Assembly (NCBI GenBank): GCA_023441145.1
Contig: JAEZQN010000071.1
Span: 1 to 7,476 of the forward strand
DNA length: 7,476 nt
Reading direction: 5' to 3'
Source of the DNA: Bacillota bacterium
GTDB taxonomy: Bacteria; Bacillota; Clostridia; Lachnospirales; Lachnospiraceae
Part shown: positions 1 to 6,237 of the stretch, piece by piece
Numbering within the stretch: position 1 is the stretch's first letter
Layout of the letters: each line of letters begins with the position of its first letter
Position numbers and translations under genes: made by a program
The notes under the pieces: model-generated
What the model was told of the DNA's origin: nothing
The model's database searches: none
The model's input: the letters and a program-made list of their open reading frames with translations, nothing else

Positions 1-120
1 ATACCTCCTATGTAATATTTGTGGTTGGCGAACCTAAAATATTATATCATAGGAGGTTTTGTACTTGAAGCTAAAGCTAACTGGGGACCACCTGCATAGC
101 AGGTGGTTTATTTTTATGCC
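1..120 (-). mobile_element. Probable left end of an IS200/IS605-like element (transposase outside window)
   Basis: Two features fit an IS200-type left end reading leftward. First, an inverted repeat pairs 3-20 with 37-57 (10 perfect bp, a 3-nt bulge, then 8 more bp), with a small GGTT/AACC stem in its loop at 23-34. On the minus strand it would bury an AGGAGG ribosome binding site at 9-4, and the start codon it serves would lie just outside the window. Second, a subterminal hairpin lies at 88-106, about 90 bases from that start. IS200-family elements are known to have a subterminal hairpin at each end and a leader stem-loop that hides the transposase ribosome binding site. No transposase residues are in the window, so the assignment is inference. 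The outer boundary, near 108-125, is approximate. Confidence 0.45.
87..115 (+). terminator. Terminator-like hairpin (possible IS subterminal hairpin)
   Basis: An 8-bp perfect stem (CCACCTGC at 88-95 with GCAGGTGG at 99-106, loop ATA) is followed on the plus strand by TTTATTTTT. It has the form of an intrinsic terminator in the plus direction. It may equally be the subterminal hairpin of the IS-like end described at 1-120. In the minus direction no T-run follows. Confidence 0.45.
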
Positions 121-131
121 ATCACAATAAC

Positions 132-163
132 GGTGCGTATGAGGATTAACCCTCATACGCACC
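132..163. repeat. Perfect 13-bp inverted repeat, 6-nt loop
   Basis: GGTGCGTATGAGG (132-144) is followed by ATTAAC and its exact reverse complement at 151-163. Neither side has a real T-run: ACCTACTTG follows on plus and GTTATTGTG on minus. It is therefore not a classic intrinsic terminator. It lies beyond the 3' end of the broken regulator and could be the remains of that gene's terminator, or a protein-binding or REP-like palindrome. The rest of 120-259 shows no gene, only a weak 6-bp hairpin at 226-240. Confidence 0.6.
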
Positions 164-259
164 ACCTACTTGAGTGAGACATCCTACTTCTCTATATTCT
201 ATGAAAAATGGCTTTTGAGATAAATACATACAAAGTACGTTCTATCCCAATCTAGCCCT

Positions 260-877
260 TTATATATTCTGCAACTGTTTCAATTTTTCTATATCTAAAA
301 TAATATAGCCCCTTCCATCTTCTTTTGTTAACATCCCCAACTCACAGAATTTTTTAATAACGTGCAGCACATGTTGGTAACTAACATTCATATATTCAGA
401 GGCGTCTTTATGTGGAATATTATAGATACCCTTATGCTGATGTTAAAGAACAAAGGAGGCATGTCTGATATCCAACGAATAATTCAAGCTCTCACTCATT
501 CTATAGCTTCTTTCCAATAATTTATTAGTAATAAATGATGCAAAATAAAACTAAGTTTTTGCATCTTCCTTACATAATTTTCGCAATTCGTCTATATCAA
601 ATTCCAAACACTCAACCTCGTGAAGAACCATATTTTCTTTTATGTCTGTTTCGTTGTAGAACAAAGAGAGCTCTCCCAACCAATCATTATATCCAGCAAA
701 ATCAAGGATAAATCTCCGACCATTTTTATGATTAATATAATTTTTAACGGTCCCCGATAATGAAAAATAGCAATATGTGATTCTAATATTTATTTTATAA
801 ATATTGCTATTTTTCATAAAAATTCTTTTCGTTCCATGTTCAAATAATGTTGCGGATATTTCATTAGCAAAAATCAT
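260..877 (-). pseudogene. Crp/Fnr-family (YeiL-like) transcription regulator, two in-frame stops
   Basis: Read in a single frame from ATG 877 (ribosome binding site AAGGGAG at 890-884) to TAA 262-260, this encodes a 205-residue product close to the size of YeiL-like Crp/Fnr regulators. Residues 1-108 form the cyclic-nucleotide-binding-like sensor domain, including the stretch TYCYFSLSGTVKNYI. TAG at 553-551 then interrupts it. After 35 more codons, TAA at 445-443 interrupts it again. The frame continues into a recognisable C-terminal winged helix-turn-helix (DASEYMNVSYQHVLHVIKKF, then GYIILDIEKLKQL). No frameshift is needed. The C-terminal fragment has no plausible start of its own, so a working DNA-binding protein is unlikely unless both stops are read through. 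The sensor half could still be made as a 108-residue fragment. The family assignment comes from remembered motif patterns, not from a search. Confidence 0.8.
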
Positions 878-890
878 TTTTCACTCCCTT

Positions 891-908
891 ATACGAGATT
901 TCTCATAT
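891..908. promoter_or_regulatory. Imperfect 18-bp palindrome upstream of the regulator, possible operator
   Basis: ATACGAGA and TCTCATAT flank a TT centre (7 of 8 positions symmetric). The site directly abuts the ribosome binding site of the Crp/Fnr-like pseudogene. The nine bases TTATACGAG at 889-897 recur at 954-962, 65 bases upstream with respect to the gene. Crp/Fnr proteins bind dyad sites and often control their own genes, so an autoregulatory operator is possible. The binding protein and any promoter elements are not established. Confidence 0.3.
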
Positions 909-979
909 CTAGTTTCCTTTTTTATCATAACATCTCTCTAGAAAGAAAAAAAATTATACGAGGTGAATTATTATGTTAC

Positions 980-1020
980 AAAAATAAAAATGCGTAACAG
1001 ACAGTAAAATCTGTTACGCA
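980..1020 (-). terminator. Intrinsic terminator downstream of the acyltransferase gene
   Basis: A perfect 11-bp stem (TGCGTAACAGA at 991-1001 with its complement at 1010-1020, 8-nt loop) is followed on the minus strand by TTTTTATTTTTG. It lies about 75 bases past the acyltransferase stop and would insulate the Crp/Fnr-like gene from that transcript. On the plus strand the downstream sequence ATAAAAG gives no T-run, so it is directional. Confidence 0.85.
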
Positions 1021-1095
1021 ATAAAAGTCTAACTTTTTGGGGTCACATCAAGTACTCAGGATATGCCTTTTTATTTCATCAATCTCTTGATATCA

Positions 1096-1875
1096 TTAAC
1101 AAACTTTAAATCTCTTTCTAGTCTGATGTTCTTCATCAAGAACCGCTTCTCTAGCTGGAACACCATTTAACCTCTCCAAACTGTTTTGTGCTTCTATCAC
1201 TCTTTCTATCCATAAAGCCTTATAAGGCTCAAAGTCCTTACAATCCTTTGGTATAGTAATAGGTTCAGCAAAGATTAAACGATTCTCCTCACCCTCCACT
1301 GGTTGCTCAAGAAATGCTGGCAGTACTGGGATACCAAGGTAGGCGGCTAGCCAAAAGGCTCCTTTCTCGATATCTTCCACCTGATCCTTATTGATGTCAT
1401 AAATGGTTCCTTGAGGGAAAATCAAAAAGTGCTTTGGTTGCTCCCCTTCGTTATACCACTTAATTGCTTTTTTCAAAGCCACCATAGAACCACTGGAGTT
1501 TGTACGGTCCACCCCTACTATCTTTTCCAAAGCCAATACTGGAGTTAATTCCTTGGGAATTGATACCCCATTGAAACAATTCTCCTTAGCAAAGGTTAAC
1601 ATCTCTGGATATGTAGACTTCACCTTATGCATTACCTCAAAATAATAGCTTATGATTAAAGGAGCATCAGAATCTGTCAAATGATTAGCAGCTACCAAAT
1701 AAGAATTGGTAGTAAAATCTTCTGGAACATTATATGTTTTAAGATGATATGTTTCTAATAGTATTCTTTTGATGTGAGTCATTTTTTCTTTTAATTTGTC
1801 AGGGTCGTTGGCTACACTAATAAGTTCACGCACACCTTCCTCATTAAATAACGAACTAGCATTAAATAGATGCAT
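1096..1875 (-). CDS. PlsC-like phospholipid/glycerolipid acyltransferase
   Basis: The 259-residue protein has the layout of glycerolipid acyltransferases (PlsC/LPLAT type), which move acyl groups onto lysophosphatidic acid or related acceptors at the membrane. The catalytic HX4D motif is NHLTDSD with His65 and Asp70. An acceptor-binding block follows at GVDRTNSSGS (121-130). FPQGT is at 153-157, where most family members have FPEGT, and GIPVLPAFLE (181-190) matches the fourth block. No clear transmembrane helix is seen. ATG 1875 is supported by the ribosome binding site GGAGGAA (1887-1881). The gene is monocistronic, with its own terminator at 980-1020, and diverges from the TspO gene. The acceptor cannot be told from sequence, and the Gln in place of Glu in block III leaves true lysophosphatidate activity uncertain. 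Confidence 0.85.
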   Translation of the reverse strand: MHLFNASSLFNEEGVRELISVANDPDKLKEKMTHIKRILLETYHLKTYNVPEDFTTNSYLVAANHLTDSDAPLIISYYFEVMHKVKSTYPEMLTFAKENCFNGVSIPKELTPVLALEKIVGVDRTNSSGSMVALKKAIKWYNEGEQPKHFLIFPQGTIYDINKDQVEDIEKGAFWLAAYLGIPVLPAFLEQPVEGEENRLIFAEPITIPKDCKDFEPYKALWIERVIEAQNSLERLNGVPAREAVLDEEHQTRKRFKVC

Positions 1876-2008
1876 AACTCTTCCTCCAATGTAGTAATTT
1901 CAATCTTTTGTATTATAATTCCTGTTTTTAACGAATATCATTATATCTCATTCATCCTCATACAGCAATACATGGTTATAGTAATCATAGTTTTATAGTC
2001 AGCCTAGA
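1876..2008. promoter_or_regulatory. Divergent intergenic region between acyltransferase and tspO
   Basis: This AT-rich region must hold the promoters of both divergent genes. On the minus strand the best candidate is TTGCTG (1968-1963), a 17-bp spacer and TATAAT (1945-1940). A second TATAAT at 1917-1912 has a poorer upstream hexamer. On the plus strand TATAAT occurs at 1914-1919 and TATAGT at 1977-1982, both without a convincing -35. The assignments are by consensus match only. Confidence 0.3.
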
Positions 2009-2545
2009 ATGAATAAAAAATCACCTACATATACTGTAACAAGCATAGTAAATACAGGTGATGATTTGCGTTTCTCTAATAGACAACTTCGTTTATATAT
2101 ATGTCTTATTCTACCTAATGTGCTAGGACTAATCACGGTCATAGCTAACTTTTCCCCCATTCATGCTTTAGTAAAAAGCATAAATAAGCCTCCCCTTACC
2201 TTACCTACCTTCCTACTTGTACTGTTTTGGATTGCCCTGTATACAGCCCTAGGTTATGCAAGTTATCTTATATGGGATACTAGAGCATTTCGGGACGACA
2301 AACAGAAAGCATTGGTATTTTGCGTGGGGCAACTCCTTCTCCATTCTCTTTGGGTAAGCTGTTTCTTTAAGTACCACTGGTTCTTCTTCGCTTTTCTACT
2401 CCATGTAGGCTTTTTAGCCTTAGCTTTTGGTAATATGATGCTGTATCGACAGTTACATAAACAAGCTGGTACAATTATGATTATCTACTTCGCATTTTGT
2501 GCATACTTTACCTATCTGAATTTTATTGTCATTTTTATTAATTAG
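2009..2545 (+). CDS. tspO: TspO/MBR family membrane protein (tryptophan-rich sensory protein homologue)
   Basis: TspO/MBR proteins are small five-helix membrane proteins that bind porphyrins and related ligands; their role in clostridia is not settled. Five hydrophobic segments are visible near residues 29-48, 66-88, 100-118, 124-146 and 153-176. Family landmarks are NKPPL at 59-63, the GYASYLIW stretch ending helix 2, the GQLLLHSLW stretch of helix 3, and TYLNF near the C-terminus. The usual PPGW-type Trp after the Pro pair is absent (LPTF instead). ATG 2009 has no ribosome binding site and gives a 178-residue protein. TTG at 2066 follows AGGTGA (2056-2061) and would give 159 residues, nearer the family norm, so the true start may be 2066. 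The DUF6512-type gene follows after 22 bases and is probably cotranscribed. Confidence 0.85.
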   Translation: MNKKSPTYTVTSIVNTGDDLRFSNRQLRLYICLILPNVLGLITVIANFSPIHALVKSINKPPLTLPTFLLVLFWIALYTALGYASYLIWDTRAFRDDKQKALVFCVGQLLLHSLWVSCFFKYHWFFFAFLLHVGFLALAFGNMMLYRQLHKQAGTIMIIYFAFCAYFTYLNFIVIFIN

Positions 2546-2567
2546 CAGTTAGGAAAGTGAGTCAACC

Positions 2568-3095
2568 ATGCGTAACCGTATCTTTCTTTATGAGATTATA
2601 AGCTTTGTGTTTGCATCTACTGTAGGAATTTTGCTTCATTTTCTATATAAATGGTCTGGAGGGAGTGTGTTTATCGCTCCCTTTGCTGCTGTTACGGAAA
2701 GTGTCTGGGAGCATCTAAAGCTAATTTATTGGCCATTTCTTATTACTACCTTGGCTGGATACTTTATTACTGGAAGACGCATAGATAACTACTTTTTCTT
2801 CCAAGCAAGAAGCATGTCTCTTGGCATGGCTTTCTTTATCATAGCCTTTTATACCTATAGTGGGATTATTGGAAATATCTTTCTAGTAGTCGATATTATC
2901 ATCTATTATATTGGCTATATAATAAGTTACCGCCATAGCTTCTACTGCCTGACGGTGAATCCGTCTGGAGGCAGCCTGAATTACTATGGCGGCATGATAT
3001 TTTTAGCCTATGGAATTCTCTTAATCTTCTTTACTTTCTTTACTCCACACCTAGGAATCTTTCTAGATCCCCATACAGGCTTATATGGAATATAA
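2568..3095 (+). CDS. DUF6512-type integral membrane protein of unknown function
   Basis: The 175-residue hydrophobic protein has about five or six membrane segments. It matches the DUF6512 pattern as I remember it: AVTESVWEHLKL at residues 41-52 and a C-terminal FTFFTPHLGIFLDPHTGLYGI block (155-175). No function is known. ATG 2568 follows AGGAAAG (2551-2557). It starts 22 bases after tspO, so the two probably form an operon. Residues 121-142, between two membrane segments, are encoded by a GC-rich nested palindrome (2930-2992) unlike the surrounding AT-rich sequence. The last 15 bases overlap the 3' end of convergent glyA. The family name is from memory and should be confirmed by a profile search. 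Confidence 0.75.
   Translation: MRNRIFLYEIISFVFASTVGILLHFLYKWSGGSVFIAPFAAVTESVWEHLKLIYWPFLITTLAGYFITGRRIDNYFFFQARSMSLGMAFFIIAFYTYSGIIGNIFLVVDIIIYYIGYIISYRHSFYCLTVNPSGGSLNYYGGMIFLAYGILLIFFTFFTPHLGIFLDPHTGLYGI
2930..2992. repeat. 63-base nested palindrome inside the DUF6512-type gene
   Basis: Three stems nest around one centre. The outer stem is 9 perfect bp (CCGCCATAG 2930-2938 with CTATGGCGG 2984-2992). The middle stem is 6 bp (CTGCCT 2945-2950 with AGGCAG 2969-2974). The inner stem is 5 bp (GACGG 2951-2955 with CCGTC 2961-2965, loop TGAAT). Bulges are CTTCTA, CCTGAATTA and TGG. In total 20 bp pair within 63 bases. The core is much richer in GC than the gene around it. There is no T-run and the reading frame passes straight through. 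Confidence 0.8.
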
Positions 3096-4325
3096 AGGAT
3101 GGCTGTCAGTTAATGCTTTCACGATAGCCATAGCTTTTTCCTTATTTGCATTGACATCGTCAATAACCAAGGAGATTGCTTCTGCAACCTTATCCATGTC
3201 TGCTGCATTAAATCCTCTTGTGGTAATGGCAGCTGTACCAAGACGGATACCACTTGTAACAAATGGAGAAGCAGGATCATTTGGAATAGTATTCTTATTA
3301 CAAGTAATATTAGCAGCATCTAATAAATGCTCTGCTTCCTTACCAGTAACATTCTTACTGATTAGATTCACAAGCATCAAATGGTTGTCAGTTCCACCTG
3401 ATACAATGTCAAAACCTCTATCTTTTAGTCCAGTACAAAGTGCCTGTGCATTATCAATGACATTCTGTGCATACACCTTAAAGCTTGGATCTAAGGCTTC
3501 CTTAAAGCATACTGCCTTGGATGCAATAACATGCATCAAAGGACCACCTTGAATACCAGGGAAAATAGCCTTATTAAGCTTCATCTCTTCCGCAAACTCT
3601 TTGCTGGAGAGAATCATACCACCTCTTGGTCCTCTTAAGGTCTTATGAGTGGTTGTAGTGGTAACATGAGCGTATGGAATTGGGCTTTCGTGAAGACCAG
3701 CAGCAACCAAACCTGCGATATGAGCCATATCTACCATAAGGTAAGCGCCAACCATATCAGCGATTTCACGGAATCGTTTGAAGTCAATCTTTCTAGCATA
3801 TGCAGATGCACCAGCAATAATCATCTTAGGCTTGCATTCTTTTGCAATGGCTTCTACTTGTTCGTAATCGATGAAACCTTCATCATTCACCCCATAAGGA
3901 ACGATGTTGTAGTAGCTACCAGACATATTCACTGGGCTTCCGTGTGTCAAGTGTCCACCGTGGGCAAGGTTCATACCCATTACCGTATCCCCTGGTTTTA
4001 CTAAAGCAAAATAGACTGCCATATTTGCCTGTGCACCAGAATGTGGTTGCACATTAGCATAAGTACATCCAAATAACTCCATTGCTCTATCTCTTGCTAA
4101 ATCTTCCACGATATCAACGTATTCGCAACCACCATAATATCTCTTTCCAGGATAACCTTCAGCATATTTATTGGTAAGTGGACTTCCCATCGCAGCCATT
4201 ACTGCTTTACTAACAAAATTCTCAGATGCAATCAGCTCGATGTGATCGTTCTGTCTGCCAATTTCTTTACTCATGGCACTTGCCACTTCTGGATCATACT
4301 TTTGTACATCATCATAAGAAAACAT
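3081..4325 (-). CDS. glyA: Serine hydroxymethyltransferase
   Basis: This PLP enzyme converts serine and tetrahydrofolate to glycine and 5,10-methylenetetrahydrofolate in the cytosol, feeding one-carbon metabolism and purine and thymidylate synthesis. The 414-residue length is normal. Visible landmarks are LIASENF (31-37), the AHGGHLTHGS loop (121-130), the PLP-ring-binding Asp in VDMAHIAG (Asp199), and the Schiff-base lysine in TTTTTHKTLRGPRGG (Lys228, equivalent to E. coli Lys229). ATG 4325 is supported by GGAGG (4337-4333, spacing 7). The gene stands alone: ptsI upstream ends in its own terminator, and the downstream neighbour converges with a 15-base tail-to-tail overlap. I see no riboswitch of a known class in its leader. 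Confidence 0.97.
   Translation of the reverse strand: MFSYDDVQKYDPEVASAMSKEIGRQNDHIELIASENFVSKAVMAAMGSPLTNKYAEGYPGKRYYGGCEYVDIVEDLARDRAMELFGCTYANVQPHSGAQANMAVYFALVKPGDTVMGMNLAHGGHLTHGSPVNMSGSYYNIVPYGVNDEGFIDYEQVEAIAKECKPKMIIAGASAYARKIDFKRFREIADMVGAYLMVDMAHIAGLVAAGLHESPIPYAHVTTTTTHKTLRGPRGGMILSSKEFAEEMKLNKAIFPGIQGGPLMHVIASKAVCFKEALDPSFKVYAQNVIDNAQALCTGLKDRGFDIVSGGTDNHLMLVNLISKNVTGKEAEHLLDAANITCNKNTIPNDPASPFVTSGIRLGTAAITTRGFNAADMDKVAEAISLVIDDVNANKEKAMAIVKALTDSHPLYSI
3099..3139 (+). terminator. Candidate terminator of the tspO-DUF6512 transcript, inside glyA
   Basis: ATGGCTGTC (3099-3107) pairs with GATAGCCAT (3123-3131): 9 bp with one G-U, around a 15-base loop. AGC and then TTTTT (3135-3139) follow on the plus strand. 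It starts 4 bases after the DUF6512-type stop codon and lies wholly within the antisense of the glyA C-terminal codons. The loop is long and the T-run is offset by 3 bases, so it is a moderate candidate. Confidence 0.5.
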
Positions 4326-4477
4326 GAATCTACCTCCATAGTATCTTTATTACGGACTATAAGCCCCCAAATCATATTAGTAATTATTATAAAACGAATT
4401 CCCTAATAAATCTAGTATAATAATCGGGGAAAAGAAAATTTTACTATTTCCCAAAAATGAAATAGAGTTTTATACAA
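4326..4477 (-). promoter_or_regulatory. Upstream region of glyA
   Basis: This AT-rich stretch between the ptsI terminator and glyA must contain the glyA promoter. The best -10 is TATAAT on the minus strand within TTTTATAATAATTAC (about 4393-4388), but no good -35 lies at the right distance. A 6-bp GGGAAA/TTTCCC repeat (4427-4432 with 4447-4452) encloses an A/T-rich loop and has no clear role. No open reading frame or RNA gene is evident. Confidence 0.35.
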
Positions 4478-4511
4478 CAAAAAACAAGCCAGACAGGTTT
4501 CCCCATCTGGC
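4478..4511 (-). terminator. Intrinsic terminator of the fruK-ptsH-ptsI transcript
   Basis: On the minus strand bases 4511-4488 fold into a 10-bp stem (GCCAGATGGG with CCTGTCTGGC, two G-U pairs) capped by a GAAA tetraloop, followed by TTGTTTTTTG. It lies 16 bases after the ptsI stop codon and separates the PTS genes from glyA. Confidence 0.88.
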
Positions 4512-4527
4512 GAGTCATTCTTTTCTT

Positions 4528-6180
4528 CTATTGTAATTCGCTTCCTAATACCACTTTGGATACATCTGTATCTCTTACCTTCTTACGAAGAGCAAGCAAC
4601 ATAGATGGAGAAACGCTTAATTCATCATAACCTAACTTTAAGAAGGTTTCAGTTAAAGCTAAATCAGCACCTAACTCACCACAGATACCACACCAGATAC
4701 CTGCCTTGTGAGCATTCTCTGCAACCATCTTCAGCATACGAAGTACGGCTGGATGATGTGGATCATAGATATTATCTAGCTTAGGATTCTGACGGTCGAT
4801 TGCTAATGTATACTGAGTCAAATCGTTGGTTCCAACACTAAAGAAATCAACTTCCTCTGCTAATAAATCGGAAATCATTGCAGCTGCTGGAGTCTCAATC
4901 ATGATACCAATTTCACACTCTTTAAAAGCAATGCCTTCCTTAGTCAACTCTTCCTGTACCTCTTTGATGATTTCTTTCACAAGACGAACTTCATTTACAG
5001 AAATAATCATAGGGAACATGATGGAGATATGTCCATACATAGAAGCTCTGTAAAGAGCACGAAGCTGTGTCTTAAACATAGCTTTTCTATCTAGACAGAT
5101 TCTGATGGCACGATAACCAAGAGCTGGATTTTCTTCCTTAGCCATGTTAAAGTAATCAATCTGCTTATCTGCACCAATATCACAGGTACGAATAATTACC
5201 TTTTTGCCAAACATACGCTCAGCTACTTCTTTATAAGCATGGAACTGCTCATCTTCTGTAGGGTAATCGCTTGAATTCAGGTATAAGAATTCACTTCTGA
5301 ATAAGCCAATACCTTCTGCATCATTTTTTACTACCTTAGCAACATCCTCTACACCACCGATGTTAGTGTAAAGATTGATTTTCTGACCATCTAAAGTAAT
5401 ACTTTCTTTACCTTTTAACTGTTGTAACAGTTCTTTTTGAGCAAGATCTTCTGCTTGCTTCTTCTGCATCATTTCAATAGTTGCAGTATCAGGCTCAATA
5501 TATACGGTTCCAGTAAAACCATCTACGATGGCTGCCTTACCATTATACTCCTCTAAAAGCTCGATGTTTGTATTAATCAAAGCAGGAATATTCATGGTTC
5601 TTGCTAGAATTGCAGTATGAGACTGGGTAGAGCCATGAACGGTAACAAATGCTTTTACCTTGTCCTTGTCTAACTGAACTGTCTCACTTGGAGCTAAATC
5701 ATCTGCTACAATGATGGTTGCTCCGTCTGTTTCCTGATTTGTACTTTCATTCCCTGCTAGGATATTTAACACACGTTCGGATACGTCCTTAACGTCTGCG
5801 GCACGTTCCTTCATGTAGGCATCGTCCATAGAGGCAAATAAGTTAGCAAAGGTATCTGCTGTAGTAGCAACTGCATATTCAGCATTTACTAATTGCTCAG
5901 TAATCATACCCATAATTGCTTCTACATAGTCCAGATCCTCTAGCATCATCTGATGTACTTCAAAAATCTGAGCATGAGCCTCCCCTACTTCTACTAATGC
6001 TTTTTCATATAAACCCTGTAATTGAGTTACAGCTTCTTGCTTCGCTGATTCAAATCTAGCAATTTCACTAGCATGATCTTTCACATGCTCGCGCTTTATT
6101 TGTTGCTCATGACGATTGTAAATGGAGATTGTACCAAATGCAACGCCACTAAAAACAGCGGTACCATTAAATACTTTCAT
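4528..6180 (-). CDS. ptsI: PTS Enzyme I (phosphoenolpyruvate-protein phosphotransferase)
   Basis: Enzyme I autophosphorylates from PEP and passes the phosphate to HPr, the first step of PTS sugar uptake; it acts in the cytosol as a dimer. The 550 residues are within the family range. An N-terminal HPr-binding helical region comes first. The phosphohistidine domain follows, with GSTQSHTAILART (active-site His188, matching E. coli His189). The C-terminal PEP-binding barrel carries GIGLFRSEFLYL (Arg295), SVGTNDLTQYTLA and GICGELGAD (Cys500, matching E. coli Cys502). All key residues are present. ATG 6180 follows AAAGGAG (6196-6190, spacing 9). It lies 57 bases downstream of ptsH, and a terminator follows at 4478-4511. 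Confidence 0.97.
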   Translation of the reverse strand: MKVFNGTAVFSGVAFGTISIYNRHEQQIKREHVKDHASEIARFESAKQEAVTQLQGLYEKALVEVGEAHAQIFEVHQMMLEDLDYVEAIMGMITEQLVNAEYAVATTADTFANLFASMDDAYMKERAADVKDVSERVLNILAGNESTNQETDGATIIVADDLAPSETVQLDKDKVKAFVTVHGSTQSHTAILARTMNIPALINTNIELLEEYNGKAAIVDGFTGTVYIEPDTATIEMMQKKQAEDLAQKELLQQLKGKESITLDGQKINLYTNIGGVEDVAKVVKNDAEGIGLFRSEFLYLNSSDYPTEDEQFHAYKEVAERMFGKKVIIRTCDIGADKQIDYFNMAKEENPALGYRAIRICLDRKAMFKTQLRALYRASMYGHISIMFPMIISVNEVRLVKEIIKEVQEELTKEGIAFKECEIGIMIETPAAAMISDLLAEEVDFFSVGTNDLTQYTLAIDRQNPKLDNIYDPHHPAVLRMLKMVAENAHKAGIWCGICGELGADLALTETFLKLGYDELSVSPSMLLALRKKVRDTDVSKVVLGSELQ

Positions 6181-6213
6181 CTACTCAAACTCCTTTCGGT
6201 AATGTTCCTAAGG

Positions 6214-6230
6214 TCCTTACAGCTTAAGGA
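6214..6230 (-). other. Small stem-loop between ptsH and ptsI
   Basis: TCCTTA and TAAGGA form a 6-bp stem with a 5-base loop on the minus strand, directly after the ptsH stop codon. There is no T-run, so it is not a terminator. It could mark an mRNA processing or stability point within the ptsH-ptsI transcript, but its weakness makes chance likely too. Confidence 0.3.
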
Positions 6231-6237
6231 TTAACTC

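Noticed and set aside
65..130. A 21-codon plus-strand ORF from TTG 65 with AGGAGGT (51-57) at good spacing
   Set aside because: It runs through the 88-106 hairpin and the AGGAGGT is half of a palindrome better explained as an IS leader. The peptide resembles nothing I recognise.
1..163. CRISPR array or tandem repeats at the left end
   Set aside because: The hairpins differ in sequence and there is no repeated unit with regular spacing.
551..553. Amber codon as pyrrolysine or programmed readthrough in the regulator gene
   Set aside because: A second in-frame stop (TAA, 445-443) follows, and no recoding signal is visible; decay is simpler.
3085..3552. 155-codon plus-strand ORF opposite glyA
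   Set aside because: It is the antisense shadow of the glyA C-terminal half, whose protein is unmistakable. No ribosome binding site or family signal supports it.
3645..4004. 119-codon plus-strand ORF opposite glyA
   Set aside because: Antisense shadow of the PLP-lysine region of glyA; composition is that of a reverse-complemented conserved gene.
4326..4477. Possible riboswitch or T-box in the glyA leader
   Set aside because: I could not find the conserved core of a glycine, THF, SAM or T-box element; only a weak ATAGT/ACTAT pairing and AT-rich sequence are present.
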